Numbered from the stretch's first letter, positions 27,271 to 35,491 are shown. The stretch is DNA of 64,000 bases from WHTX01 sp038255145 (GCA_038255145.1 JBBSLP010000007.1:55669-119668), one strand, 5' to 3'. Numbers and translations are program-made. The notes: generated by a model not told the origin, from the sequence alone.

Positions 27271-27944
27271 GCGAGGCCAACGGGCGCGAGACCAACCTGC
27301 GGGTGTTCCTGGTCGATGACCACGGTTTGTTCCGGGCCGGGGTGCGGGCCGAGCTCGGCACCACGGTCGAGGTGGTGGGCGAGGCCGGCGAGGCGTCCGA
27401 GGCCGTGGCCGGCATCGTGGCCACCCGGCCCGACGTGGTCCTCCTCGACGTGCACCTGCCCGGTGGGGGTGGTCCCGCCGTGCTCACCGGGGTGCGGGCG
27501 GCGTGGCCGGCCGATGACGCCGCCAGTGCTCCCCGGTTCCTGGCCCTGTCGGTGTCCGACGCGGCCGACGACGTGATCAGTGTGATCCGGGCCGGGGCCC
27601 GCGGCTACGTCACCAAGACCATCGGCGGGGCCGAGCTCGTGGCCGCGGTGCGGCGAGTGGCCGACGGGGACGCCGTCTTCTCGCCCCGGCTGGCCGGTTT
27701 CGTGCTCGACGCCTTCTCCGGCGCCCTGCCCGTGCCCGCGGATCCCGAGCTCGACCAGCTGACGGCGCGGGAGAAGGAGGTCCTGCGCCACATCGCCCGG
27801 GGCTACACCTACAAGGAGGTGGCGGCCCGGCTGTACCTGTCGGTCAAGACGGTGGAGACCCACGTCTCGGCCGTGCTGCGCAAGCTCCAGCTCTCCAATC
27901 GCCACGAGTTGACAGCCTGGGCCAACGACCGCCGCCTGCTCTAG
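27267..27944 (+). CDS. NarL/LuxR-family response regulator
   Basis: 225 residues from a GTG overlapping the kinase stop (GTGA), so translation is coupled. Receiver domain: acidic pair VDDHG, phospho-acceptor Asp61 in VVLLDVHLPG, and the switch Lys in YVTKTIGG. The C-terminal LuxR helix-turn-helix spans about 160-215 (LTAREKEVLRHIARGYTYKE, VKTVETHVSAVLRKL). It is the output of the PspC kinase; the divergent LiaF-like operon is the obvious candidate target. Confidence 0.93.
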   Translation: MSEANGRETNLRVFLVDDHGLFRAGVRAELGTTVEVVGEAGEASEAVAGIVATRPDVVLLDVHLPGGGGPAVLTGVRAAWPADDAASAPRFLALSVSDAADDVISVIRAGARGYVTKTIGGAELVAAVRRVADGDAVFSPRLAGFVLDAFSGALPVPADPELDQLTAREKEVLRHIARGYTYKEVAARLYLSVKTVETHVSAVLRKLQLSNRHELTAWANDRRLL

Positions 27945-27993
27945 ACCCAGCCGGGCCCGAGGTGCAGACCCGGGGACCCCGCCCGCCAGCACC

Positions 27994-28025
27994 GTTCAGG
28001 CGAATCGACGTCGATTCGCCTGAAC
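27994..28025. terminator. 32-bp perfect palindrome between convergent genes
   Basis: A 16-nt half (GTTCAGGCGAATCGAC) is followed immediately by its exact complement, with no loop. It lies between the response regulator and the convergent SDR gene, so it most simply acts as a bidirectional terminator. The lack of a loop or T-tract leaves a protein-binding palindrome possible. Confidence 0.55.
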
Positions 28026-28090
28026 AGGGCCGCAGGTCAGAGGGGGTACAGGTCGGCGGCGCAGCGGTCGGCCGCCGGTGGGGCGATGAC

Positions 28091-28852
28091 CTACTCGTAG
28101 GCCGCTTCGTCGAAGCGGATGAGCTCGCCGCCGTCGACGACGATGGTCTGGCCGGTCATCCACGGGGCGCCGGCCGAAAGGTAGAGGGCGGCCATGCCGA
28201 TGTCCTCGGGCTCGCCCAGGCGCTTGAGCGGCATCATGTCGGTCACGACCTGACCCCGCTCCCCCTCCCAGAGGATCTTGGCGAAGTCGGTGCGGATGAG
28301 CCCGGGGGCGATGCAGTTGACCCGCACGCCGGGGCCGAGCTCGGCCCCCAGCTGCTTGGTCATCTGGATGAGGGCGGCCTTGAAGACGGCGTACACGCCC
28401 AGGGCGGCCGACGTCTTGTAGCCACCGACCGAGGCGATGTTGATGATCGAGCCGCCGTGCTCCTTCATCCACCGGTTCCATGCCACCTGGGTCCAGGCCA
28501 GGGGACCACGCAGGTTGACCTCCTGCGTCTTGTCCCACTTGGACAGGGGCACGTCGATGGTGAGCCCGGCGTGGGGGTTGGTGGCGGCGTTGTTCACCAG
28601 GATGTCGAGCGAACCGAAGCGCTCGATGGCTGCGGCCACTGCGGCCTCGGCGTCTTCCTCGCGGCCCACGTGGCCGGCGTACCAGGCGACGTCGGGCCCG
28701 AGCTCGGCCGCGGCCGCCTCGAGCTGGTCGGCCTTGCGGGCCGTGATGAGCACCTTGGCACCCGAGTCCACGAACACCTTGGCGATGCCCCTGCCGATGC
28801 CCCGGGATCCACCCGTGACGACGGCCACCTTGCCGTCCAAGCGCAGGTCCAC
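28091..28852 (-). CDS. SDR family oxidoreductase
   Basis: 253 residues from a GTG. TGGSRGIGRGIA is the cofactor loop, NNAATNPHAG the NNAG element, and INIASVGGYK...YAVFK holds the catalytic Ser, Tyr and Lys. It ends MTGQTIVVDGG. TARKADQ after strand 2 carries an Arg, leaning towards NADP. The sequence NPHAGLTIDVPLSKWDKT is typical of a widespread actinobacterial subfamily linked to acyl or steroid metabolism; the substrate is not established. Confidence 0.9.
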   Translation of the reverse strand: MDLRLDGKVAVVTGGSRGIGRGIAKVFVDSGAKVLITARKADQLEAAAAELGPDVAWYAGHVGREEDAEAAVAAAIERFGSLDILVNNAATNPHAGLTIDVPLSKWDKTQEVNLRGPLAWTQVAWNRWMKEHGGSIINIASVGGYKTSAALGVYAVFKAALIQMTKQLGAELGPGVRVNCIAPGLIRTDFAKILWEGERGQVVTDMMPLKRLGEPEDIGMAALYLSAGAPWMTGQTIVVDGGELIRFDEAAYE

Positions 28853-28972
28853 GCGTCCCCCTCCGTCGTCCTGATGGTCGTCCCTGATTGCGGAACAGCG
28901 GCACCCTATTACTGGGCATCTCCAGCTCCCAAGTGCTTCGACCTGGTCAGGTAGGCCGTGCCCCGTCTCGGG

Positions 28973-30013
28973 TCATCGCGGCGCCTCGACCCGGGGGCCC
29001 AGCTCCAAGCGGCAGAGCAGACGTAGGTGCCACGGCGCTGAGGGCCCGTTGGCGTGCTCGACGAACACGTCCATGGGCAGCCCGGTGGATCGGGCCTTGT
29101 GGACCGTGTCGAGGAGGTAGTCGGGCACCCACCCGACGGGAGCGCCGTCCACCGCGACGACGACGGCGTCGCGGTTGGTCGCGTTGTCGGGTTCGTCGAC
29201 CAGCGACAACCTCTGACCTGGCGTCAGACCGGCGATCAGGTTGGTGACGCCGTCAGGTTGGTCCGTGTGGATGTGGCTCGCTCCGGAGGCGAGGAACAGG
29301 CGGGTGCTGGACCCGTCAGCTCGCTCGAGCGGCTCGGGCACGATCTGGATGGTGTCGTGCGACGACCGACCCCAGGATCGGGCGAGCAGCTCGACCGGTG
29401 TCGCCTCTGCCGGGTCCAGTCCGACGGCCGTGACCAGGTCATCGATGCCCGGGCGGGCGGTTGCGGTGACGCGATCGGCGAAGAAGGGGAAGAGAACGGC
29501 CGATCGGTAGGTCGCCGTCAGGTCGGGGAACGGGGGGAACGGCTCGAAGTCCCGATCCAGCTGGGCGTCGGGCGTGTACTGGAAGGTGACCAGCTGGGCG
29601 CCCGCCCGTAGCCACCCGACGTGGACGAAGCGGTGGGTGAGCTGGTTCTGCCAGACGATGCGGAACTCCCGATCACCGGGGGCCTGCTCGAGCTGGCGCA
29701 ACACGGGGAGGTCGATGTCGATGTCGTGGTCGGCGTACTCGGCGATCAGTCGCAGTCGCCCTCCGGTGGCCTCGACGAAATCACGCAGGGTCGAGATGAG
29801 CAGGTCCTGTTGCCGCTCCAGCCGGGACACCGCCGACTGGGTGGTGCCGATGGCCTGGGCCAGCTGGGCCTGGGTCCGTGAACGGCGGGCCCGGAGGTCG
29901 GCCAGACCGACTTGCTCGTTGAGCCGAGCGACCTCGCCGGCCACCCACTCTCGTGATCCCGGGCTGCGCTCGTACAGAGCATCCCGAAGCTCACTGAACT
30001 TCTTGGCCTTCAT
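28973..30013 (-). CDS. HigA-like antitoxin fused to a HIRAN-domain protein
   Basis: 346 residues. Residues 1-75 resemble HigA/XRE antitoxins, with a helix-turn-helix at about 46-67 (RTQAQLAQAIGTTQSAVSRL). Residues about 110-240 (VGWLRAGAQLVTFQYTPDA, YRSAVLFPFFADRV, ELLARSWGRSSHDTIQI) resemble the N-terminal part of actinobacterial HIRAN proteins and, more weakly, the HipA N-domain. Residues about 263-345 form a HIRAN domain (DEPDNATNRDAVVVAV, VGWVPDYLLDTV, RLLCRLEL), a fold that in HLTF binds DNA 3' ends. The ATG overlaps the toxin stop by one base (TGATG). Ordinary HigA proteins are near 100 residues, so this is a large multi-domain antitoxin. Confidence 0.82.
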   Translation of the reverse strand: MKAKKFSELRDALYERSPGSREWVAGEVARLNEQVGLADLRARRSRTQAQLAQAIGTTQSAVSRLERQQDLLISTLRDFVEATGGRLRLIAEYADHDIDIDLPVLRQLEQAPGDREFRIVWQNQLTHRFVHVGWLRAGAQLVTFQYTPDAQLDRDFEPFPPFPDLTATYRSAVLFPFFADRVTATARPGIDDLVTAVGLDPAEATPVELLARSWGRSSHDTIQIVPEPLERADGSSTRLFLASGASHIHTDQPDGVTNLIAGLTPGQRLSLVDEPDNATNRDAVVVAVDGAPVGWVPDYLLDTVHKARSTGLPMDVFVEHANGPSAPWHLRLLCRLELGPRVEAPR

Positions 30014-30372
30014 CAGATCAGTCCCTCACGATGCAGTTCTCGTACGTACTCCCGGTAGAGCTTGTCGGCCATCGGAATCGCCTGCAGGTACCAGGCGTCC
30101 CAGTTGCCCGACTTGTCGCCGCCCATGAGCAGGACCGCCTGACGTCTCGGGTCGAAGGCGAAGAGGACCCGCAGGGCCCCGTCGCTGCTGCACCGCAACT
30201 CCTTCATGTGGTGGAACGCCGACGTCGCGATCCGGTCGACCACCGGCCTCCCCAGAGAGGGCCCGTGCTCCTCGAGCAGCGCCACGCGTGCCGCAACCTG
30301 GGCTTGCTGTCCGGTCGTGAGGTCGTCCCACCACGTCTGGAAGTTCTCGGTGACGTTGACCTCGAAGCGCAC
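30013..30372 (-). CDS. HigB/RelE-superfamily toxin (Gp49-like)
   Basis: 119 residues from the GTG at 30372. Motifs are NVTENFQTWWDDLT, QVAARVALLEEHGPSLGRP, MKELRCSSDGALRVLFAFDPRRQAVLLMGGDKSG and YREYVRELH, the pattern of phage-derived Gp49-like/HigB toxins, which act as ribosome-dependent mRNA interferases. The basic residues expected for RNA contact are present (KELR, DPRRQ, DKSGN). It precedes the antitoxin gene, the HigBA order. A near-consensus promoter lies directly upstream. Type II toxin call is firm; the target is inferred. Confidence 0.88.
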   Translation of the reverse strand: MRFEVNVTENFQTWWDDLTTGQQAQVAARVALLEEHGPSLGRPVVDRIATSAFHHMKELRCSSDGALRVLFAFDPRRQAVLLMGGDKSGNWDAWYLQAIPMADKLYREYVRELHREGLI

Positions 30373-30390
30373 CCGCCTGGCTCTCGGCCG

Positions 30391-30419
30391 AGCATAGCTA
30401 CAATGTGCTATTGCGTCAA
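30391..30419 (-). promoter_or_regulatory. Promoter and candidate operator of the toxin-antitoxin operon
   Basis: Reading the minus strand: -35 TTGACG (30414-30419), a 17-nt spacer and -10 TATGCT (30391-30396). An inverted repeat ATAGC-N8-GCTAT (30394-30411) overlaps the -10 and spacer, the usual place for antitoxin autorepression. The stretch is much more AT-rich than its surroundings. Confidence 0.7.
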
Positions 30420-30513
30420 CGTAGTGTAGTAGTGGACCGCCTGGCGTCGTGGGACCCGTAGGCGACCGTCGCGTTGCCCTGCCGATGGCCCGGGCGACTA
30501 CCGTGGCTCCCCC

Positions 30514-31437
30514 GTGGACGACCGCCTCCTCGCTTCGCTCTGGTGCCCCGACGACCACGGCGACCTCGTCGCTGGAGGGGACGGCGCCCGTTGTGCCGGC
30601 TGCGGGCGGCTGTACCCGTTCGTCGACGGCGTGTTGTCGTTCCTCGACGCCGAGGCCCTCGACGACGTCACCCGGCGCGAGCAGTCCAGCAGGGACGCCG
30701 AGGCGGCCTGGTACGACACCATCAACACCGAGTACACGAACGTGGTGGAGATCCCGGCCATGATCGACCGCCTGGGCCTGCCCAGCGGCCCCGTGCTCGA
30801 CCACGGCGCCGGTACCGGTCGGATCACGGCTTCCCTGGCCCGCCAGCTGGGCCAGCCCGTCATCGCCCTCGATTACAGCATCGAGTCCCTGCGCCTGCTG
30901 GCCCGCCACTGTGAAGGCCTCGACGTCCTGGCGGTGCACGCCGACGGCCGCCGCCTCCCGTTGCGCGATGGAGCGGTGGCCGCGGCGACATCGGCCGAGG
31001 TCTACGAGCACTTCCGGGCCGGGGACCGCCGCCTCGTCCTCGACGAGCTCAGCCGGGTGCTGCGCCCCGGGGCCCCCCTGGCCATCTCCACGCTCAACTA
31101 CAGCTGGGTGTTCCGGCTGTGGCGCCTGGCCGGCAACCGGGCGGCCAAGCAGGGCGAGCACCTCTTCGGCCAGGACTTCTTCTACGTGCGCCAGACCCCG
31201 GCCGAGTTCCGGGCTGAGCTCGAAGCCGTCTTCGTCGTCCGTGAGCTGGTGGGCATCCGCAACATCCCCGCCCGCACCCTGGCCGGTGTCCTCGGACGCG
31301 TGGCGGGACGCCCCCGGGGGGAGCGGGCCCTCGACTGGATGGTGCGGCGGGGCCACAAGGCCGACCGCGGCCTCGAGCGCACCCCGGCCTCGGCGCTGAC
31401 GGGCACGTTCCTGCTGGCCGTGGTCGAACGGCGCTGA
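30514..31437 (+). CDS. Class I SAM-dependent methyltransferase with Trm112-like zinc ribbon
   Basis: 307 residues from a GTG; TACCGT at 30499-30504 ends 9 nt upstream. The N-terminal CPDDHGDL...CAGCGRLYPF (residues 11-36) is a Trm112-type segment. The methyltransferase core has VLDHGAGTGRIT (about residue 93), an acidic ALDYS after strand 2, and VLRPGAPLAISTLN. The C-terminal part (HLFGQDFFYVRQTPAEFRAELE) resembles methyltransferases of cell-wall or secondary-metabolite modification. Substrate unknown. Confidence 0.82.
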   Translation: MDDRLLASLWCPDDHGDLVAGGDGARCAGCGRLYPFVDGVLSFLDAEALDDVTRREQSSRDAEAAWYDTINTEYTNVVEIPAMIDRLGLPSGPVLDHGAGTGRITASLARQLGQPVIALDYSIESLRLLARHCEGLDVLAVHADGRRLPLRDGAVAAATSAEVYEHFRAGDRRLVLDELSRVLRPGAPLAISTLNYSWVFRLWRLAGNRAAKQGEHLFGQDFFYVRQTPAEFRAELEAVFVVRELVGIRNIPARTLAGVLGRVAGRPRGERALDWMVRRGHKADRGLERTPASALTGTFLLAVVERR

Positions 31438-31452
31438 TCGCCTCGATCAGAG

Positions 31453-31484
31453 GGACCGCCACCGGCCCACGCCGATGGCGGTCC
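31453..31484. terminator. Hairpin between convergent genes
   Basis: A 9-bp stem (GGACCGCCA and complement) with a 14-nt loop lies 15 nt past the methyltransferase stop. It is followed by two direct copies of GGTCCGCTGACGAC. Confidence 0.5.
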
Positions 31485-31512
31485 GCTGACGACGGTCCGC
31501 TGACGACCTGGC

Positions 31513-32346
31513 TCAGTGGCCCACGAAGTGGGGGTTGCGCTTCTCGACGAAGGCCCGGGCCGCTTCGCGATGGTCCTCGGTCTGGGCGGTGCGGGACATG
31601 GCCACGGCCTCGGCGTCGAGGCAGGTGCGCAGGTCAGCGCCCACAGCCCGGTTGATGTTCTCCTTGATGTACCGGTAGGCCACCACCGGACCCTGGGCGA
31701 AGCCCCGGGCGTAGGCCAGGGCGGCGGCGTCGAAGTCCTCGTCGGCCAGCACCTTGTTGACCACGCCCAACCGCTCGGCGTCCGCCGCGGTGAGCCGGTC
31801 CGAGGTCAGGTACAGCTCGCGGGCCTTGGCCGCGCCCAGCATCTGGGTCAGGAACCAGGAACCGCCGAAGTCGCCGGAGAAGCCCACCTTGGCGAAGGCG
31901 GTGGTGATCACGGCCCGCTGGGCGGCGATGCGCAGGTCACAGGCCAGGGCGATGGACAGGCCCGCTCCCGCGGCGGGGCCGGGCAGGGCGGCGATGGTGA
32001 CCTTGGGGAAGTCGTTGAGGGCGGCGGACACCGAGCGCTGGCGGCGGCGCAGGTCGGTGACGCGCTCCTCGAAGCTCAGCTTGCGAGGGGAACCGCCGCT
32101 GTTTCCCTCGTCCATGGCCCGCACGTCGCCCCCGGCGCAGAAGGCGCCCCCGACGCCGGTCACCACCAGGGCCCCGACCTCGGCGTCCTCGGCCAGCACC
32201 GGCAGCAGGCGGTCGAAGCCGTCGTACATCTCGGGGTGCAGGGCGTTGCGGCGCTCGGGCCGGTTGAAACTGATCACGGCCACGCCGTCCTCGACGCGCC
32301 CGAGCAGGTGCTCGGTCCCCGTGTCCAGCGTCCTGACATCACCCAT
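31513..32346 (-). CDS. Enoyl-CoA hydratase/isomerase family protein, PaaG-like
   Basis: 277 residues from the ATG at 32346, with GAGGGGG 4 nt upstream. Crotonase fold: NRPERRNALHPEM, GGAFCAGGDVRAMD and PGPAAGAGLSIALACDL. The segment FAKVGFSGDFGGSWFLTQMLG resembles the PaaG pattern in which an Asp replaces the hydratase glutamates, so isomerisation (for example of an epoxy- or enoyl-CoA) is more likely than hydration. It does not sit in a visible phenylacetate cluster. Confidence 0.82.
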   Translation of the reverse strand: MGDVRTLDTGTEHLLGRVEDGVAVISFNRPERRNALHPEMYDGFDRLLPVLAEDAEVGALVVTGVGGAFCAGGDVRAMDEGNSGGSPRKLSFEERVTDLRRRQRSVSAALNDFPKVTIAALPGPAAGAGLSIALACDLRIAAQRAVITTAFAKVGFSGDFGGSWFLTQMLGAAKARELYLTSDRLTAADAERLGVVNKVLADEDFDAAALAYARGFAQGPVVAYRYIKENINRAVGADLRTCLDAEAVAMSRTAQTEDHREAARAFVEKRNPHFVGH

Positions 32347-32441
32347 GTGGCCCCCTCGATCGATGGCCCACCCTAGATCGACGCCGTCGGGCGCCACCAC
32401 GGCGCCGGGCCCCCGCCCGCCCGTCGCTTAGCATCCCGCCG

Positions 32442-34730
32442 ATGCCCAGCCCGGTCGACGAGCCAGACCGCGGACCGGCCTGGGCCCGGCGGGTCGAGGA
32501 GGTGGCTGTCGCCCTGGTCACGTTGGCCGTGGCCTGGCCCTTCCTGCGGCCCGACCGTTGGGTCACCGGCTTCGACACCGTGGCCTACTCGGGCCCCAAC
32601 CTCGAGGTCACCTTCGACGCCTGGCGCCACGGCCGCCTGGCCGGTTGGAACGACCTCATCTTCGGCGGCATCCCCCACCTGGCCAACCCCCAGACCGCCG
32701 TGCTCTACCCCGTCAAGGTGCTGGGCCTGCCCTTCGACGTGCCCCGGGCCCTGGCCATGCTCGTGGCCGTGCACCTGGCCATCCTCGCCGTGGGCATGGT
32801 CGTGCTGGCCCGCCGTGCCTTGCGCCTGGCCCCCCCTGCCGCCTTCGTCACCGCCACCGTGGTGGTGGCCTCGGGCCAGGTCATGGTGCGCAGCCTGTTC
32901 TTCGAGCAGATCAGCGTGCTGGCGTGGATCCCCTGGTTGCTGGTGGCCATCGACGCCGCCGTTGGCGGGCAGGGTCGCCGCCCGGGCCGACCGGTGGCCG
33001 TGGCCGCCGTGGCCGTGGTCACCGCCACCATGCTCGTGGCCGGCCACCCCCAGACCGCCTACCTGGGCGCGGGCCTGGGGACAGCCTGGGCCCTGGGACG
33101 GCTGGCCGACCTCGACGGGGGTTGGGCGTCCCGGGGGCGGGCCGTCGTCGGTCTGGGCGTGGGTGGCGTCATCGCCGGCTGCCTGGCTGCGGTGCAGCTG
33201 CTCCCCACCGTGGACCTGGCCGGGCGTTCGGCCAGCGCCCAGGGTCGTGACCTGGGCTGGGTGGCCTCGTGGGCCGTGGGCGCCCGCTCCCTGCCCCTGG
33301 CCGTGCTCGGTGACCTGACCGCGGCCGACCACCCCACCAGCGTGGGCAGCCACGAGGCCGTGTCCTACGTGGGGGCGGTGGCCGTGGCCCTGGCCGTGGT
33401 CGGCCTGTGCCACCTCGAGGCCGAACGGCGCTGGCGGGTCACCGGTGCCCTGCTGGGGCTGGCGGTGCTGGTGGCCATGGCCCTGGCCGTGGGGCCCCGC
33501 TTCCTGCCGTACCGGGTGGCCAGCCGCCTGGTGCCGGTGTTCGACCAGGCCCGGGTGCCGTCACGCTGGTTGGCCGTGGTCGTGTTCGTGGCCGCCATCG
33601 CCGCCGGGGTGGCCGTCGACCGACTGCGTCGCGGCGTCCACCTCGACGGCACCGGTCGGGTCATGGCCGGCGCCGTGCTCGGCGGCGGCGCCCTGGTGGT
33701 GGCGGCCATGGGCGTCGTGCAGGGCTACCCCGCCGGTGACGGGGCCTGGGTGGTCGGTCTGGTCGTGGGCGTGGCCCTGCTCGTGCCCGTGGTGCCCGCC
33801 CGGTGGGCCGGGGTGGCCGCGTTGGTGCTGGCTGTGCTGGTGGCGGGTGAGCTCGGTTGGCTGGGGCGCCACTCCGAGCCCCGCGAGCTGGCTGTCGACC
33901 ACCCCTACACGTCGGCCAGGTCGGGCCCCATCGCCGAGCTCGTGGCCGGCCAGCCCGGGCGGGCCCTGGCCCTGACCCCCGACGTGTTCGACGACTTCGC
34001 CGTGCTGCGGCGGGGGTTGCGGCCCAACACCAACGTCACCGCCGGGGTGCGCAGCATCGACGGCTACGACGGCGGGGTGCAGGTCACCAGGCTGTGGGCC
34101 GACGCCATGTCCGGCCTGTCCGATGGCCGCTTCGACGCCGAGTTGCTGGCCCGTGAGCAGTTGACCCGCCCCCTCGACCCCGCCGCCCTGGCCGGGGTGG
34201 GGGTGCGCTGGCTGGTGGTCGACGGCGTCCGCTGGCCCGTGTCCGAGGTGACCCCGGGTTGGCGGGGTCCGCTCCTGGTCGACGGCAACCTGTCGCTGTG
34301 GGAGAACCCGGCCTGGGTGGCCGAGGCCACCGTGCGGGGGGCGGGCACGGCCACCGACCGGCGGGCGGCCACGTCGGCCCGGCCCAGCCCCGGTCGGGTC
34401 GAGGTGACGGCGTCGGGCCCCGGCACCCTGGTCGTCGACCAGCAGTTCGACCCCGGCTGGCAGGTGCGCATCGACGGCTCCCCGGCCCCGGCCGTGGTCG
34501 TCGACGGCCTGCTGGTGGGCACCGAGCTGCCCGCCGGTGAGCACACCGTCACCTTCCGGTACCGCCCCCCTCACCTGGGCCTGGGCCTGGTGCTCACCGG
34601 GCTGGGCGTCCTGGCCACCGTGGGCCTGTTGCTGGCGGGACCAGTGGGTGACCGGCGCGCCGGCCTCAGCCGGCGGGGATCTCCCACGGGGTCTCGGGCA
34701 AGGTCCGACCCGTCTCCAGCAGGGACTTGA
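32442..34730 (+). CDS. YfhO-like polytopic membrane protein
   Basis: 762 residues, with TAGCAT (32429-32434) 7 nt upstream of the ATG. The first two thirds contain about 12-14 hydrophobic helices in a GT-C-like arrangement: FLRPDRWVTGFDTVAYSGPN carries the acidic loop after helix 1, LNWGGIP-type NDLIFGGIPHLANPQT follows, and FFEQISVLAWIPWLL and AGHPQTAY are family-typical. A C-terminal extracellular beta domain ends VDQQFDPGWQVRIDG...LPAGEHTVTFRYRP. YfhO proteins transfer sugars to lipoteichoic acid in Bacillus; here the acceptor is unknown. Its last 65 nt overlap the convergent ArsR gene. Confidence 0.8.
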   Translation: MPSPVDEPDRGPAWARRVEEVAVALVTLAVAWPFLRPDRWVTGFDTVAYSGPNLEVTFDAWRHGRLAGWNDLIFGGIPHLANPQTAVLYPVKVLGLPFDVPRALAMLVAVHLAILAVGMVVLARRALRLAPPAAFVTATVVVASGQVMVRSLFFEQISVLAWIPWLLVAIDAAVGGQGRRPGRPVAVAAVAVVTATMLVAGHPQTAYLGAGLGTAWALGRLADLDGGWASRGRAVVGLGVGGVIAGCLAAVQLLPTVDLAGRSASAQGRDLGWVASWAVGARSLPLAVLGDLTAADHPTSVGSHEAVSYVGAVAVALAVVGLCHLEAERRWRVTGALLGLAVLVAMALAVGPRFLPYRVASRLVPVFDQARVPSRWLAVVVFVAAIAAGVAVDRLRRGVHLDGTGRVMAGAVLGGGALVVAAMGVVQGYPAGDGAWVVGLVVGVALLVPVVPARWAGVAALVLAVLVAGELGWLGRHSEPRELAVDHPYTSARSGPIAELVAGQPGRALALTPDVFDDFAVLRRGLRPNTNVTAGVRSIDGYDGGVQVTRLWADAMSGLSDGRFDAELLAREQLTRPLDPAALAGVGVRWLVVDGVRWPVSEVTPGWRGPLLVDGNLSLWENPAWVAEATVRGAGTATDRRAATSARPSPGRVEVTASGPGTLVVDQQFDPGWQVRIDGSPAPAVVVDGLLVGTELPAGEHTVTFRYRPPHLGLGLVLTGLGVLATVGLLLAGPVGDRRAGLSRRGSPTGSRARSDPSPAGT

Positions 34731-35430
34731 GGTTGGAGAGGACGGCGGGCCAGCCGCTGGCGACATCGGCTCGCCCCTGGTCGTCGAGGCCCTCGTGGGT
34801 GACGGTCAGGCGGACGACCTTCCCGTCGCCCTCGATGTCGTAGGTGGCGCGGGAGGTGCCCTCGTCGCTGTCGGGTTCCGGTGAGGCCCAGGTCGTCACC
34901 AGCCGCCGGGGCGGATCGCTGAGCTCGACCCGCCCCACCACGTCGGCGATGCCGCTGCCGTCGATGCGGCGGTGCTCCCACGTCGAACCCACCTGCCAGT
35001 CCGACACGTTGCTGTGGCCCCAGTAGGTGCCGGTCAGCTCGGCGTCGGTGAGGGCGTTCCACACCACCTCGGGGGTGGCCTCGATGTAGATGACGTAGAC
35101 GAAGGCGGGCCTGGTGCCCGTGCTCAGCGCACCCAGGCGGGGTTGTTCGAACTTGTCGATCCAGCGCTCGCTGATCTCGTGGATGGGGACCGGGTTGAGG
35201 TAGTGGAGCTTCGATCGGCCTTGGCGCACCGTGGTCACGAGGTTGGCGGCCTCGAGGATGCCCAGGTGCTGGGTGGCCGACTGGCGGGCCATGTCGAGGT
35301 GCCCGCACAACTCGCCCAGGGTCTGACCGTTGCGCTCGTGGAGGCGGTCCAACAGCAGGCGACGGGTGGGGTCGGCCAGAGCCTTGAACACCTCGTCCGT
35401 CGTCGGTGCCGCCGGTTCGTCCACGTCCAT
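34666..35430 (-). CDS. ArsR-family regulator fused to SRPBCC (AHSA1) domain
   Basis: 254 residues from the ATG at 35430; a GTG two codons later (35424) lies exactly 7 nt after a TAACCT hexamer and may be the real leaderless start. Residues about 10-95 are an ArsR winged helix (VFKALADPTRRLLLDRLHE, GELCGHLDMARQSATQHLGILEAANLV). Residues about 110-245 are an AHSA1/SRPBCC ligand-binding domain (VYVIYIEATPEVVWNALTDAELTGTYW). One-piece repressor plus ligand pocket suggests a small-molecule sensor. It overlaps the YfhO-like gene tail-to-tail by 65 nt. Confidence 0.88.
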   Translation of the reverse strand: MDVDEPAAPTTDEVFKALADPTRRLLLDRLHERNGQTLGELCGHLDMARQSATQHLGILEAANLVTTVRQGRSKLHYLNPVPIHEISERWIDKFEQPRLGALSTGTRPAFVYVIYIEATPEVVWNALTDAELTGTYWGHSNVSDWQVGSTWEHRRIDGSGIADVVGRVELSDPPRRLVTTWASPEPDSDEGTSRATYDIEGDGKVVRLTVTHEGLDDQGRADVASGWPAVLSNLKSLLETGRTLPETPWEIPAG

Positions 35431-35436
35431 CAGGTT

Positions 35437-35461
35437 ATGCAGGTGTTTGCCTGCATGTCAA
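35437..35461 (-). promoter_or_regulatory. Promoter/operator of the ArsR-SRPBCC gene
   Basis: A perfect 7-bp inverted repeat ATGCAGG-N6-CCTGCAT (35437-35456) abuts a consensus -35 TTGACA (minus strand, 35456-35461) and fills the spacer before the start. This is where an ArsR autorepressor would bind. Confidence 0.65.
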
Positions 35462-35491
35462 CGTTCGTCCCGCCCCTGGTACCGTCCCGCC

